A stretch of DNA of 64,000 nt from Rhinopithecus roxellana (taxonomy: Eukaryota > Chordata > Mammalia > Primates > Cercopithecidae), in assembly GCF_007565055.1 (NCBI RefSeq), contig NC_044557.1, positions 66,965,095 through 67,029,094 of the forward strand, written 5' to 3'. The position numbers and the translations under genes were made by a program. A model generated the notes under the pieces. The model did no database searches and was not told the origin of the DNA. It saw nothing but the letters and a program-made list of their open reading frames with translations. Shown here piece by piece: positions 46,421 through 56,724 of this stretch. Every line of letters starts with the position of its first letter. Position 1 is the stretch's first letter.

Positions 46421-46964
46421 ATATGGTCAAATTAGGTGTGGCCAGGAAATCTATGGAAGTTTTAGGAAATAATGCACAACTCAAGAAGGATTAATCAATA
46501 TATATAGGGATGGCTTGTGTAAGAAAGAAGAGGCAGAATATATCTCAAGGGAGATCTACTCAAACAAAAGGACTAGGCCCCATGTCAAAAAACTGGCCAA
46601 CAAATGCACATTTAAATGTTCTTAAACATTTAAAGTAGGTATGTTTAAATTATGATTTGCCTGCCTTAACCAACTTTTCAGGTTAACTAAGCAACTTCTT
46701 ACCAATCCTGATAAGAGGAATCCAATTAAATTTGATTCAGGGTTTTAGAGACAATACTAATCAGTTAATATAATAATTTGGCAGAAAGGTTTAATCAAGA
46801 GAGTGGAGCATAAACTGTATCGTGGATGTTATGTGGGATCTGAACGGATGGTTGGGGGTCAAAGCAAGGCACGTGAGATGAAACAAACAGCATACAACTG
46901 TAGGGTTAGAAATGAGTAGGAACGGTCATTTCAACCGATAAGGTAGAACCCTGATAACTCCGAG
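46421..46964. other. No gene seen
   Basis: Unassigned. 'atgttcttaaacatttaaag' near 46617 is a local dyad. Confidence 0.45.
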
Positions 46965-47019
46965 TGTGGTTCTCATTCCAGCAGTATCAGCAACACCTGG
47001 GAGCTTGTTAGAACTGCAT

Positions 47020-47165
47020 ATAGGGTAAGAGGAGGGACAGGATCAGAAAAAATAATGAATGGGTACTAGGCTTAATACTTGGGTGATGAAATAATCTGTA
47101 TAACAAACCCTTATGACACAAATTTACTTATGTAACAAACCTGAACATGTACTCGTGAGCTTAAA
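47020..47165 (+). mobile_element. 5'-truncated L1 3' end
   Basis: 'cttgggtgatgaaataatct', 'tatgacacaaatttacttat', 'taacaaacctgaacatgtac' is the primate L1 3' end. Confidence 0.85.
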
Positions 47166-47185
47166 AGTAAAAAAGAAAGAAAGAA

Positions 47186-47226
<41 letters not shown>

Positions 47227-47513
47227 AGAGAAGGAAGGAGGAATGAAGGAAGGAAGGAAGGAAGCGGACGAAGGAAGCAAGGCGGAAAGGCAGGAGAAGA
47301 AGTACGAAAGAAGGAAGGAAGGAAGGAGTCCTTCCTTTCCCTCCCTCCCTTCCTTCCTTCCTTTCCTTCATTCCTTCCCTTCCTTCCTTCCCTTCCACCC
47401 TCCCAAGCACCGCTCTCCTCCAGCACACCTCCATCCCTCTCCTTCCTTCTTCCTTCTCTTCCTTCCTTCCCTCTCCCTCCCTCCCCCTCCCCCCTCCCTA
47501 ACCTCCTCCCCTC

Positions 47514-47555
<42 letters not shown>

Positions 47556-47565
47556 AAGAAAGGCA
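47166..47565. repeat. Purine block / pyrimidine block / purine block
   Basis: Plus strand is almost all A/G at 47166-47332, almost all C/T at 47333-47512, then (GAAA)n at 47513-47565. The switch at about 47325-47340 (ggaaggagtccttcc) is self-complementary. Open frames of about 150 codons here are low-complexity. Confidence 0.95.
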
Positions 47566-47574
47566 TCTTTCTGA

Positions 47575-47884
47575 GCACTCTGGCTCACTCCTGTAATCCT
47601 AGCACTTTGGGAGGCTGAGGCAGAAGGATTGCTTGAGCCCAGGAGTTTGAGACCTGCCTGGGCAACATAATGAGACCCTGTCTTTACAAAAAATACAAAA
47701 ACTTAGCCAGGTCTGATGGTACATACCTGTAGTCCCAGCTGCTTGGGAAGCTGAGGCGGGAGGATCAATTGAGTCTGGGAGGTTGAGGCTTCAGTGAGCT
47801 GTGATCATGCCACTGCACTCCAGCCTGGGCACATAATGAGACCCTGTCTCAAAAAAAATAAAAAAAAAAAAAAAAAAAAAAAAA
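47575..47884 (+). repeat. AluJ
   Basis: First bases of the head are lost. gcatctttc before and after. Confidence 0.85.
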
Positions 47885-48054
47885 GAAATGCATCTTTCAG
47901 ATCTTTCAGGCCTCAGCCCAGACCCACTGAATCAGAATCTGCAATTTAACAAAACTCCAGGTAATTTAATTGCACACTAACCTGTGAGAAAGGCTGGTTT
48001 AGAGAGAGCAAGAGTCTTCCTAAACTGCACTGTAGAATTAATATGGTACATATA

Positions 48055-48205
48055 AAACATAATGACAACTGAGTTATTAAGCACCTTCTATATGCCAGGC
48101 AAACTACCAGGTGCTTTGCAAACCTTGTCTTACTTAATTCTGAAAGATCCCAGTCTTGTAAAATAGAATTGATCTTTATTCTCAATAATGAGACAATCTT
48201 TTCTG
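48055..48205 (+). repeat. MIR fragment
   Basis: 'gcaccttctatatgccaggc' and 'aggtgctttgcaaaccttgt' are MIR-like. Confidence 0.55.
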
Positions 48206-48905
48206 CTTTCTGCCATCCCTTTGGTTGAAGTTGGTATAAAGAATACATTAGTGTCTAAAAAATCTCAAATAATTGCTTTTTGAAATTCAGTATGTAAAAT
48301 ATTTTGACATAATATTTTTTTACTCCCTTCATTGGCTGGGTTGCAAACTCTTATAGGTAGGAAAATCTCAGACTCTGATAATTTCAACCTATGAGAGAGA
48401 GAAAAAAAAAACAACAAACAAACAAACAAATAAAAAACACCAGGGGAAACTCAAAAGCATTCTGGTTAGGATAGGGTAAAAAATAAATTAAATAAAATCA
48501 GCAAGAAATACACTCTATTAAGTGGAATTTGGAAATGATAAATCAGATTGAACCAAATCTTGGGGAGTTTGCAATAAATTCTGGGTATTCCTACAGTGCT
48601 GCATGTCTCAGCAGTTTATGCAAAAAGGGAGGGCCAAACCTTCTCTTTCCAAAGAAGGCATTAAGATAGTCTGCCCTTTCCTTGCCCAGACTGGAAAATA
48701 TGAAGTCCTTTTACCTTCTTGCTGCTCCCTGAGCTCAGTGCCCAGCCCATACCAAACAGGGTAGAAGGAGTACCAGCAGCAACCCCAATGTTGGGATGTT
48801 GGGATGTTGGGCAATAGTGGGGCACCATTAGTATGCCTATGCCTCACTCACAAGGGTGGTTTTCAGTAGGTCTCCAGTTCTGACTAAGCTCCTTTCAGCA
48901 AGATT
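48206..48905. other. No gene seen
   Basis: Includes an (AAAC)n stretch at 48407-48440 and a triplicated 'tgttggga' near 48790-48806. Otherwise unassigned. Confidence 0.5.
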
Positions 48906-49060
48906 CAGCCAGACACTGTGGCACACACCTGTAGTCCCAGCTACTTAGGAGGCTGCTGCAAGAGGATCGCCTGAACCCAGAAATTTGAGGCTGCAGTGAG
49001 CTATGAGTGTGCCACTCCAGCCTGAATGACATTGCAAGACACCAGCCTCTAAAAGAAAAC
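48906..49060 (+). repeat. Alu arm fragment
   Basis: Single diverged arm with aagattcag before and after (about 48900 and 49085). Confidence 0.75.
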
Positions 49061-49091
49061 CCAAACAAAATTTAAGAAACAAGAAAGATTC

Positions 49092-49907
49092 AGTGGTTCT
49101 TCACCCACTTGCAGACAGAGGGTCCCGAAAACAGACAGGGTCAAGTGCTGGGTCCTAGTGCTCCTTGCCGCTGTGCTTAATTGTGACAGGAGTGGGGGCT
49201 GAGGGGATAGGAGGGCTGGGGTGGGGGTGGGAGGGCATTCCTTTCCCTCAGGCTTTCACAGTATACATTTTGTATTCCAGAATCAGAAATCTGAGTGTAG
49301 GAAGAAGTGGGTTAGCCCTGGAGAAAGGAAAAGGAGGATCATTGTTCTCTGCAAAGAGCTGGAAGCTAAAAAGCAGGCTGTGTTTACTTACCAACCAGGA
49401 CTAAGTGGGATCTTTGCCAGCTTCCAATACGGCCTTAAAAGTATATGAAATCCAATAAATATTTCTGCAAAGCAAGAGATCTTCACTGCTTTACTCTCCA
49501 CCACCTGAATCCTTGCAGGGAGTGTAGTGTGTATCTAATCAATCTATTAAAAAATACTTTAAAAGTTCTATATATGTATCAATATTTAATATTGTTTTTA
49601 CATTATTTAAATGTTTTTCTAAATAATAGTATATATATTCTGAAGCATTCTATTCAGTGACAAAGAATTATGTTTAGACATTTACATTTATATAGGAAAA
49701 CTCATAACCTGAATATGTCCTGTGGGATCAAACCACTGACCCTTCCAGGATGGAAGAGACCTGAGGTAGTCAGCTTCCATCAAGTGGCCAGTTGGTCTTG
49801 TTGAGGAATGGTGTCACATCAGGGGCTCAGTGTTGGTCTCTGTTGCAGATGTATCGGACATTTGATAATGGCAGCAGCTGGATAAGTCTTGGTAAGGGCT
49901 GGAAGTA
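49092..49907. other. No gene seen
   Basis: G-rich at 49190-49240. AT-rich after 49540. No recognisable gene or repeat. Confidence 0.45.
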
Positions 49908-51076
49908 TAGTTAGTCCTCACTTTGCATGATCCCAATATGCACAAATCTTAGTTACCACCACTTAAATCACACCAGAACCCCAACAACATGGTTTAAATT
50001 TCAGCTACAACATTATTAACTGTGCACAATTACACAAAGTACAAACCTCACTGTCAGCTCTTTAGTCCACAAATCACTATGTAAATAACAGATGCATAGC
50101 ATGATCAATAACCAATCACACCACTCCTTTCAAAGTCCACTGATGATTGGCCACTGCACATATGTTCAGTTCATACACAGCAAAGCATGTAGTTGTGTTG
50201 CTGATTTTCCTGTGAATGAAGACACAGGATGATTTACAATAATGGATACTCAAAAGAGGAAATTGGCCAACAAAGATCAAAGCACAGAAAAAAGTCCAAA
50301 AAGTGGTAACGCTGGAAGTGAATTCTGAATTGAATGAGTTACAGAAAAACAGTTCACTGTGAGAATGTGGCCACTGCGTCATTCAAGAGTCCCAGCTAGA
50401 GGAACTTAGAAAGGCAAACTTAACATAAATGAGGAAGGAAGTGTGGCAAAAAGCATGCTGTCGCAGAAGAAGTGGTCCTGGCAGAAACTTCACATTGAAG
50501 CAACTCTGGGAGATTTTTCATGATATTGAAGAAACAAAGGATACAACGTGAGAAGCTGATCCAGTCTTAGAAACGACAGCAGTTCATCAAGTCAGAGAAA
50601 AGATGCTCTCTCCATGTTGTAAGTTACACAAGAAGGTAAGCACTATCCAAATGACTCTTGTTGTTTCATTTACAATTTATTTACTCTTAATATTTGTTTT
50701 CTTTTTCTTCTTTTTTTTTTTTTTTTGAGAGGGAGCCTTACTCTGTAGCCCAGGCTGGAGTGCAGTGGTGCAATCTCGACTCACTGCAAACTCTGCCTCC
50801 AGGTTCAAGCAATTCTCCTGCCTCAGCCTCCCAAGTAGCTGGGATTACGGGTGTGCACCACCATGCCCAGCTAATTTTTATATTTTTAGTGGAGACAAGG
50901 TTTCACCATGTTGGCCAGGCTAGTCTCAAACTCTTGACCTCAGGTGATCCACCCGCCTTGGCCTCCTGAATTCCTGGGATTGCAGCCATGATCCACCGTA
51001 CCCTGCCTACTCTTGCTATTTATTTTCTATGTTGTTTATTTACGTAGAAATTTAATGTTACTAATGTTTAAATTAC
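49908..51076 (+). mobile_element. Tigger/pogo-type DNA transposon, partial
   Basis: Starts next to TA with 'agttagtcctcactttgcat', a pogo-family inverted end. Around 50240-50330 the plus strand recalls the start of a Tigger transposase (a short Lys-rich frame from the ATG at 50244) but is broken by stops. It appears to be the host sequence into which the provirus inserted. The 3' end is not seen on this side. Confidence 0.5.
50706..51008 (-). repeat. AluS inside the Tigger-like element
   Basis: T-run and full dimer. Target duplication 'tactctt' flanks the site. Confidence 0.9.
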
Positions 51077-51906
51077 TGACGTTTCAAAACCTTAGATAAT
51101 ATACATTTAATAGTATATTTTGAGCAAAGAACAATTCATGAATTGGTAGCTCTCAGAACCAAAAGAAATTCAGAATGCTTTATTGCAGCAGCATGGGCAG
51201 TGAGCTTCTACACAAAGGGAAGATGAAAGTGTACTTCACTGGATTAGGTGGAAAGACCCTAGTTAGAGGTTAGCTGGTGTTTTCTTATTGGTAGTCTTGA
51301 GTTTTGTTTTACTCTTTACATTGGGCTCCAGTCTGCTTACATGTAGGAACCTAAAGTACTAGGGTTGCCTCCATCTTGTTAAAATAAAAACTTCAGCCGA
51401 ATTAAATTTAAAGGAGTTTAATTAAGCAATGAATGACTCACGAATTGGGCAGCCCCCAGAATCACAGCAGATTCAGAGAGACTCCAGAGAAGGCTTGTGG
51501 TTAGAACAAATTTATAAACAGAAAAAGGGAAGTGATGTACAGAAATCAGCAGTGAGGTACAGAAACAGCTGGATTGGTTACAGGTTGGCGTTTGCCTTAT
51601 TTGAACACTGTTTGAACACTTAGCAGTCTATGAGTGGCTGAAATATGGCTGCTGGGATTGGCCAAAACTCAGCTGTTGTTACAGGCGCATGCTTCTAAAT
51701 TAGGTTTTCAATTTTGTATGCCTATTAAGCTAGGTTACAGTTTGTCCACAAGGACTCAAATATAGAAGCACGAATTCTTTCTCAGGCCATATTTAGTTTG
51801 CTTTAACAGTCTAATGCCCTCCCTGTTAGAATTTTTGTTACAAACAATTATTCTGTGTTTTTGGTGAGCCTCTTATGAGAGACTGAACAATACTTAGGCA
51901 TAGGCA
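51077..51906 (-). mobile_element. Proviral 3' LTR, interrupted
   Basis: 51081-51372 aligns with 62390-62655 in order: 'aaccttagata', 'aatagtatattttgagcaaa', 'gaacaattcatga', 'ccctagttagaggttagctg', 'ttgggctc'. The piece beyond the nested LTR ('aatgccctccct ... aaacaatta') also has its counterpart at 62659-62692. Between them lies the nested LTR at 51377-51808. Confidence 0.75.
51377..51808 (-). mobile_element. Second, related LTR nested in the 3' LTR
   Basis: On the minus strand it runs TGTTAAAG ... TTTTAACA, 432 bases. Flanks ATCT (51373-51376) and GTCT (51809-51812) suggest a 4-bp duplication. Its U5 ('gaattgggcagcccccagaa') is alignable with the host LTR, so it belongs to a sister family. 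A solo LTR. Much better preserved than the host LTR. Confidence 0.75.
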
Positions 51907-51922
51907 CCCCTCCCTGTTACCA
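51907..51922 (-). promoter_or_regulatory. Candidate polypurine tract
   Basis: On the minus strand a run reading aacagggagggg directly precedes TGCC, the proposed start of the 3' LTR. Position and composition fit the plus-strand primer of retroviruses. Boundary tentative. Confidence 0.45.
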
Positions 51923-52676
51923 TCATAGGTAAGTTGTCTTTGTCTCTGTGGAACTCACAAGTCATGATGTCAGGCTCATTGAAGAAAGATTCCTTTTGTT
52001 GTTTACATCATTATTGTCACTCTGATCAAGGTGAGAGCATCTAATGTACCGCTGATGGCTGAGAGCATGCATTTAAGACTCTTGACAGAATACAGCAAAC
52101 CAGGGTGATTACAATGATGACCATCAGGAGGATAATACCAAGAGACTAGAGTATGCTCCTTAGCCAAGGTCCTCATGAATTAAACCAGCTAAAATTGAAT
52201 AAGTCAAGGAATGAACCAGAGGGGGATTCAACTTGTTTTAACCAGGTGGCCTGTTTGTTAATTTCTTGTGATTGAGTTTCTAATAAAAGAGGTATTTATC
52301 CAGGCACAACAGGAGGAATAGGGTAAAATGAGCTTATTGCATAGACTCTTCCTTGTTCAGCCAATAGTCCAATGCAAGCCTATTATCTAAAACTACTTGA
52401 GTAAAAGAATTTAGATATTTTTGTTGGATAGCTATAGCCATAGCTGTAGAACCTGCAATAGTAACTAATGTCAAAGAAAAATTTTTGACCTTTATTTCAT
52501 TTGTAGTCATCCCAAGCCATGGGAAAATGGACCTAACATATGATGCCCCCTTGGCAGGGTTGTCATCTGCTGGTCAGTTTCTTTTTAATCTATGATGCAG
52601 GTTTAGAGGGGTGTACCAATGTTTAGCTTCTGACTGGTTGTGTAGTGACAATGGCACCTTTAAAATCCCTAGTTCC

Positions 52677-52953
52677 GGCCGGGCCCGGTGGCTCAAGCCT
52701 GTAATCCCAGCACTTTGGGAGGCCGAGACGGGCGGATCACGAGGTCAGGAGATCGAAACCATCCTGGCTAACACGGTGAAACCCCATCTCTACTAAAAAT
52801 AGAAAAAAACTAGCCGGGCGAGGTGGCTGGCGCCTGTAGTCCCAGCTCCTCGGGAGTCTGAGGCAGGAGAATGGCGTGAACCCGGGAGGCGGAGCTTGCA
52901 GTGAGCGGAGATCGCGCCACTGCACTCCAGCCTGGGGGCAGAGCGAGACTCTG

Positions 52954-52984
<31 letters not shown>
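52677..52984 (+). repeat. AluY, Old World monkey type, in env remnant
   Basis: Duplication aaaatccctagttcc at 52662-52676 and aaaatccctagtccc at 52985-52999. A-tail of about 30. Confidence 0.94.
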
Positions 52985-52993
<9 letters not shown>

Positions 52994-52999
52994 AGTCCC

Positions 53000-53667
53000 C
53001 ACTGACCTTTCATTCTCCATCTGTCAAGATATGGGGTGGTCCAAGCATATGGCTGACAGTTAAATTCTCTGCTGATGAATATGTACCTAGGACATTCCTG
53101 AAAGCCTAGGGGGTGGGGGGGAAGGATGTACCTAGGGTGAACAAGGCTCCTCCTTGGGAGACTTCAGTTATGGCGTAATTAGCTGGCATCACCTGTTTCT
53201 AACCAAGAGACTGATACTGAGTTATTACGTCCTAGAAGTCTGCCAAAATACCTATGTAGATAGGCATTCTTGTAAATAGCTCTGTTAATGTTCTCCTTTT
53301 TGTGCATAGCCTCCTTGCAATATGGTCAGCAGACCTGGCCATCCTATTCCATGGTTGGGTTAAAAAAGAAGAATAAAGGGGTCTAGAAGTTTAACTCTAT
53401 AAAGGGACCAACGGTATAATCTAAACAGATTGTTGCATTTGGGATTCTGGCAAATTGAGTCACAAGATACACTAATGGGTCTCTAAAAAGCCACGCAAGT
53501 ATTTTGACTTAGCATGGAAAATCCAGAATTTAGCAAAATTTTCTGCAGAAGCTATAGACTGTGAGATTCTAATTATGGCATTATCATGCTATACACAGAT
53601 AGAAAGGAAGAGTAAGAAACAGGAGAGAAAAAGAACAGGGGTTCCACGATAGGAAGGGGAGGTTCTT
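53000..53667 (-). other. Proviral env/surface region, not resolvable
   Basis: No frame longer than about 50 codons. Assigned to the provirus only by position between clear env and integrase remnants. Confidence 0.4.
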
Positions 53668-53953
53668 TTTTGAGATGGGGTCTCGCTCAGTCACCCAGGC
53701 TGGAGTGCAGTGGCCGGATCTCAGCTCACTGCAAGCTCTGCCTCCCAGGTTCACACCATTCTCCTGCCTCAGCCTCCCGAGTAGCTGGGACTGCAGGCGC
53801 CCGCCACCACGCCCAGCTAATTTTTTGTATTTTTAGTAGAGACGGGGTTTCACCGTGTTAGCCAGGATGGTGTCGATCTCCTGACCTCGTGATCCACCCA
53901 TCTCAGCCTCCCAAAACGCTGGGATTACAGGCGTGAGCCACCGCGCCCTGCCC
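53668..53953 (-). repeat. AluY, Old World monkey type
   Basis: Flanks aggaaggggaggttctt and aggaagaggaggttctt. Confidence 0.93.
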
Positions 53954-54303
53954 AGGAAGAGGAGGTTCTTGATCTCTGATCTTGGGAAAGCCGTCTACAT
54001 TCAAGATGCCATCTGCTTCAGGGAGAGATGTTCCTGGTCAACTTTACCTTCAGATCCCTAACTGGTTGTCAGTTCTAAGAGTCTGGAAGGGCCCTCTTGA
54101 GTTGAGAAACATTGGTCCAAAACTCAAGGCTTTACTGTATTGTAAGTGGTGAGAAGTTGGTGTGGTCCCTTCCAGTGAGACTCAAGGGCAGACTTTCTTT
54201 GATATAAATTCCAAAAGACACAGTGTCCAAGTTCTAGACCATAAGGATTCTGATAATCAATCAGTGGGTCACAGAAAGCTACTATTATTACCTGATGGAA
54301 ATA

Positions 54304-54508
54304 CAGTAAGTTCTCAATTGATGTCATCATTGATAGTGTTTTGGAAACAATGATTTTAAGCAAAACAATGTTCCTTGAATAACGTGTTTCATTCAATGTT
54401 GCTTCATTTTAACATTGATGAGAAAAATAAAATTTGTTTTATTATACTTTTTTTTGCTTAAAGTCACAGTTTCCAAGAGCTGATCAATGATTTTGTGAGA
54501 ACTTATTG
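54304..54508. mobile_element. Tigger3-type MITE inserted in integrase
   Basis: Ends cagtaagttctca and tgagaacttattg are inverted. TA precedes (54302-54303) and follows (54509-54510). The interior 'gatgtcatcattgatagtgt', 'tttaagcaaaacaatg' fits Tigger3/Golem. Dates the provirus to before the end of Tigger3 activity. Confidence 0.85.
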
Positions 54509-54847
54509 TATGCTTCAGCATAATTTATCAAGGTCTGGCAATACTGAGTCATACCACAGGTTACAAATATGGGAGATACATGAAGCTCTATTATTAAGGG
54601 CATAGGTCTTCCAGTACAATTTCATGAGGTGTCATCTTGCACTTTCCAGCATGGGTAGATATAATTGCCATTAAATCCAGTGTTCAAACTTTTGACCAGA
54701 CAATCCAGAAGATTCCATCATCTTGGCCAATTTTAGTTTTAGGATGCCATTTCTCTCTTCAGCCTTTCCAGAAGACTAGGGATAAGGACAACAGTCATGC
54801 TATTTTGTTTGTAAACCTTTAAAAAATTGTTTAATAATTTGTCCAAT

Positions 54848-55155
54848 AGGCCAGGCTTGGTGGTTCATGCCTGTAATTCCAGCACTTTGGGAGGCTAAGG
54901 CAGGCAGATCACCTGAGGTCAGGAGTTTGAGACCAGCTTGGCCAACATGGTAAAACTTCGTCTCTACTAAAAATACAAAAATTAGCCAGATATGGTGGTG
55001 CATGCCTGTAATCCCACCTACTTGGGAGCCTGAGGCAGGAGAATCGCTTGAACACAGGAGGTGAAGGTTGTAGTGAGCCGAGACCATGCCACTGTACCCC
55101 AGCCTGGATAACAGAGTGAGACTCTGCCTCAAAAATAACAACAATAATAATAGTA
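54848..55155 (+). repeat. AluS in integrase core
   Basis: Full-length with an (AATAAT)n tail. Separates the two halves of the core domain. Confidence 0.9.
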
Positions 55156-55372
55156 ACAATAAATTTGTACAGTAAAATGAGTTCCCCTATCACTGGAAAT
55201 CTTTCTAGGGATATCCCATAAAGGAAACACATTCTCTGTTTTTTGTTTTCTCGGTGGTTTTTTTTTTTACTACTGTTGTGGCATCAGTTTTCCTGCATGG
55301 CAAGGCCTCAGTCCACCCTGAGAACAGGCATACAGTTACAGGAACATACCAATAGCCCATTTAGGGTGGCAA

Positions 55373-56008
55373 CTAAATTAAGTTCTTTTGTAGGTGTTCA
55401 CATGGTCCAGCAGGTGGTAGAAATGTACTGTTTGAAACCTTAATGATTTTCACAGAATTATGAATCTCATAAATCAGACATGGGTTATAAACCATTTTTG
55501 CAACTTTAGAACAATTACTCCACCTATACTTTTTCATAATTTGAACAATTTTGTCTACACTATGGTGAGCTGTGGAGTGCAGAGCCTTTAACACTGGTAG
55601 TTTTAAGGACTTGTGGAGGACTAGGTGGCTGTCAGGGCCCTCATTGAGTTCATGTTTAGTATTAAATTTGCATCCTTTTAAGTGCCAATTTTGTTTTTCT
55701 AATTCAGATGCATAGAATCGTTTATTGAACAAATTATCATAGGTGATTTGATCAGAATTAATGTTATAGAGTTCAACCAAATTGCATACCCTAACATGTT
55801 TAGTGACAGCTACCTTAGCGTGGAAGTTCACTAAGACATTGTCTTGATATTCAGGTTCAGTTTTACAAGTGAGCTTCACTTTTAATAACAGCAACTTGTG
55901 AGGGCAGCAAAATAGCAGAAAGAAGTTCATTTGCCTGGGGCTCATTTTCGGTGGTGGACCCACTAGAAATGAGGAAACCTCTTTGCTTCTAAAACATGCC
56001 AAAATCAT
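55373..56008 (-). pseudogene. Longest pol relic: RNase H end plus integrase N-terminus, 211 codons
   Basis: Largest non-Alu open frame in the window. Residues 1-70 correspond to the end of RNase H. Residues about 140-182 are the integrase zinc-binding module with H144 and H148/H149 and C177, but the last ligand position is Y180 instead of Cys. After residue 200 a stop breaks the core. The frame is ORF by survival, not by function: it lacks flanking frames and a start signal. Confidence 0.75.
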
Positions 56009-56374
56009 GGACTACCCCCAAAGGCTTATCTACTGTCTGTATAAATGTTGTCTGATTTGCCCTGAGATATTTGACAGGCCTTGAGTGAGAGCATGCACCT
56101 CTGCTAGTTAAGCTGACTTCAACTGGGGAAGAGCTCCCTTTTCTGTTAATTCATTCTGGGTAGTCCAGGCATGCCCTCCTTGGTATTTTACTTCTACATT
56201 TTTAGCATAAAATCCATCAGCAAAATGTATTATCTTAAGGTGTTTCATGGGACATCTTATAAATCAATTGAGGAGTCAATAGCTGTGATATGAGATTTAC
56301 ATAGTTGTGGTCCTCACCTTTGTCAAGTAAGGGTAGTAGGGTAGAAGGGTTAAGTAGATTGCAGCATTATTTTA
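56009..56374 (-). pseudogene. RNase H remnant
   Basis: On the minus strand the region before the 211-codon frame encodes an RNase H-like stretch with stops, including a Tyr-Thr-Asp-Ser-like track near 56035. An AT-rich Alu tail bounds it at 56375. Confidence 0.55.
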
Positions 56375-56398
56375 TTTATTTATTTATTTATTATTTTA

Positions 56399-56717
56399 TT
56401 TTATTTTGAGATGGAGCCTCTGTTGCCCAAGCTGGAGTGCAGTGGCGCAATCTCGGGTTGCTGCAACCTCTGCCTCCCAGGTTCAAGCAATCAACTTGAG
56501 GCCAAGAGTTACAGACCAGCCTGGTCACATGGTGAAACCCCATCTCTATTAAAAATATAAAATTAGCTGGGTGTGATGGCACGTGCCTGTAGTCCCAGCT
56601 ACTTGGGAGGCTGAGGCATGAGAATTGCTTGAGCCTGGGAGGTGGAGACTGCAGTGAACCAAGATCGTACCACTGCACTCCAGCCTGGGCAACAGAGCAA
56701 GTCTCCATCACACACAA
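56399..56717. repeat. Head-to-head Alu chimera
   Basis: 56399-56492 is minus-strand right arm ('tgagatggagcctctgttgc' to 'ggttcaagcaatc'). It passes directly at about 56493 into plus-strand Alu ('ttgaggccaagagttacaga' onward) with an A-rich end. Neither half has its missing portion nearby. Confidence 0.85.
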
Positions 56718-56724
56718 AAAAGAA

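Larger units (their letters stand above)
46965..47975 (+). repeat. MER5A-type element split by a composite insertion
   Basis: Left 'agcagtatcagcaacacctg', 'ggagcttgttagaactgcat'. Right 'ggcctcagcccagacccact', 'gaatcagaatctgcaattta'. About 870 bases of L1 tail, purine/pyrimidine tract and Alu lie between. Confidence 0.75.
51925..54120 (-). pseudogene. env remnant
   Basis: The minus strand at about 52260-52440 encodes, with stops, the relic of a retroviral transmembrane-subunit ectodomain: a leucine-rich heptad stretch followed by the conserved region around 'LDNRLALDY'. Surface-subunit sequence upstream is too decayed to align by eye. Two AluYs (52677-52984, 53668-53953) interrupt it. No intact open frame and no function expected. 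Confidence 0.55.
54123..55690 (-). pseudogene. Integrase remnant (pol 3' end)
   Basis: Three separated blocks on the minus strand: zinc-finger and start of the core (55690-55260), core interrupted by an Alu and continuing at 54830-54520, and the C-terminal Trp/Lys-rich domain at 54290-54130, separated by a Tigger3 MITE. Stops occur in each block. The core's downstream part still shows the Ser/Gly/Glu-rich region with 'ERE'-type residues near 54760. Confidence 0.7.

Noticed and set aside
47111..47596. Frames of about 150 codons over the purine/pyrimidine tract
   Set aside because: Long only because stop codons cannot occur in such simple sequence.
49908..51076. A functional Tigger transposase gene
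   Set aside because: Only a short start-like segment is readable, followed by stops and an Alu.
52260..52440. env relic as a possible domesticated syncytin-like gene
   Set aside because: Multiple stops and two AluY insertions. No open frame of useful length remains.
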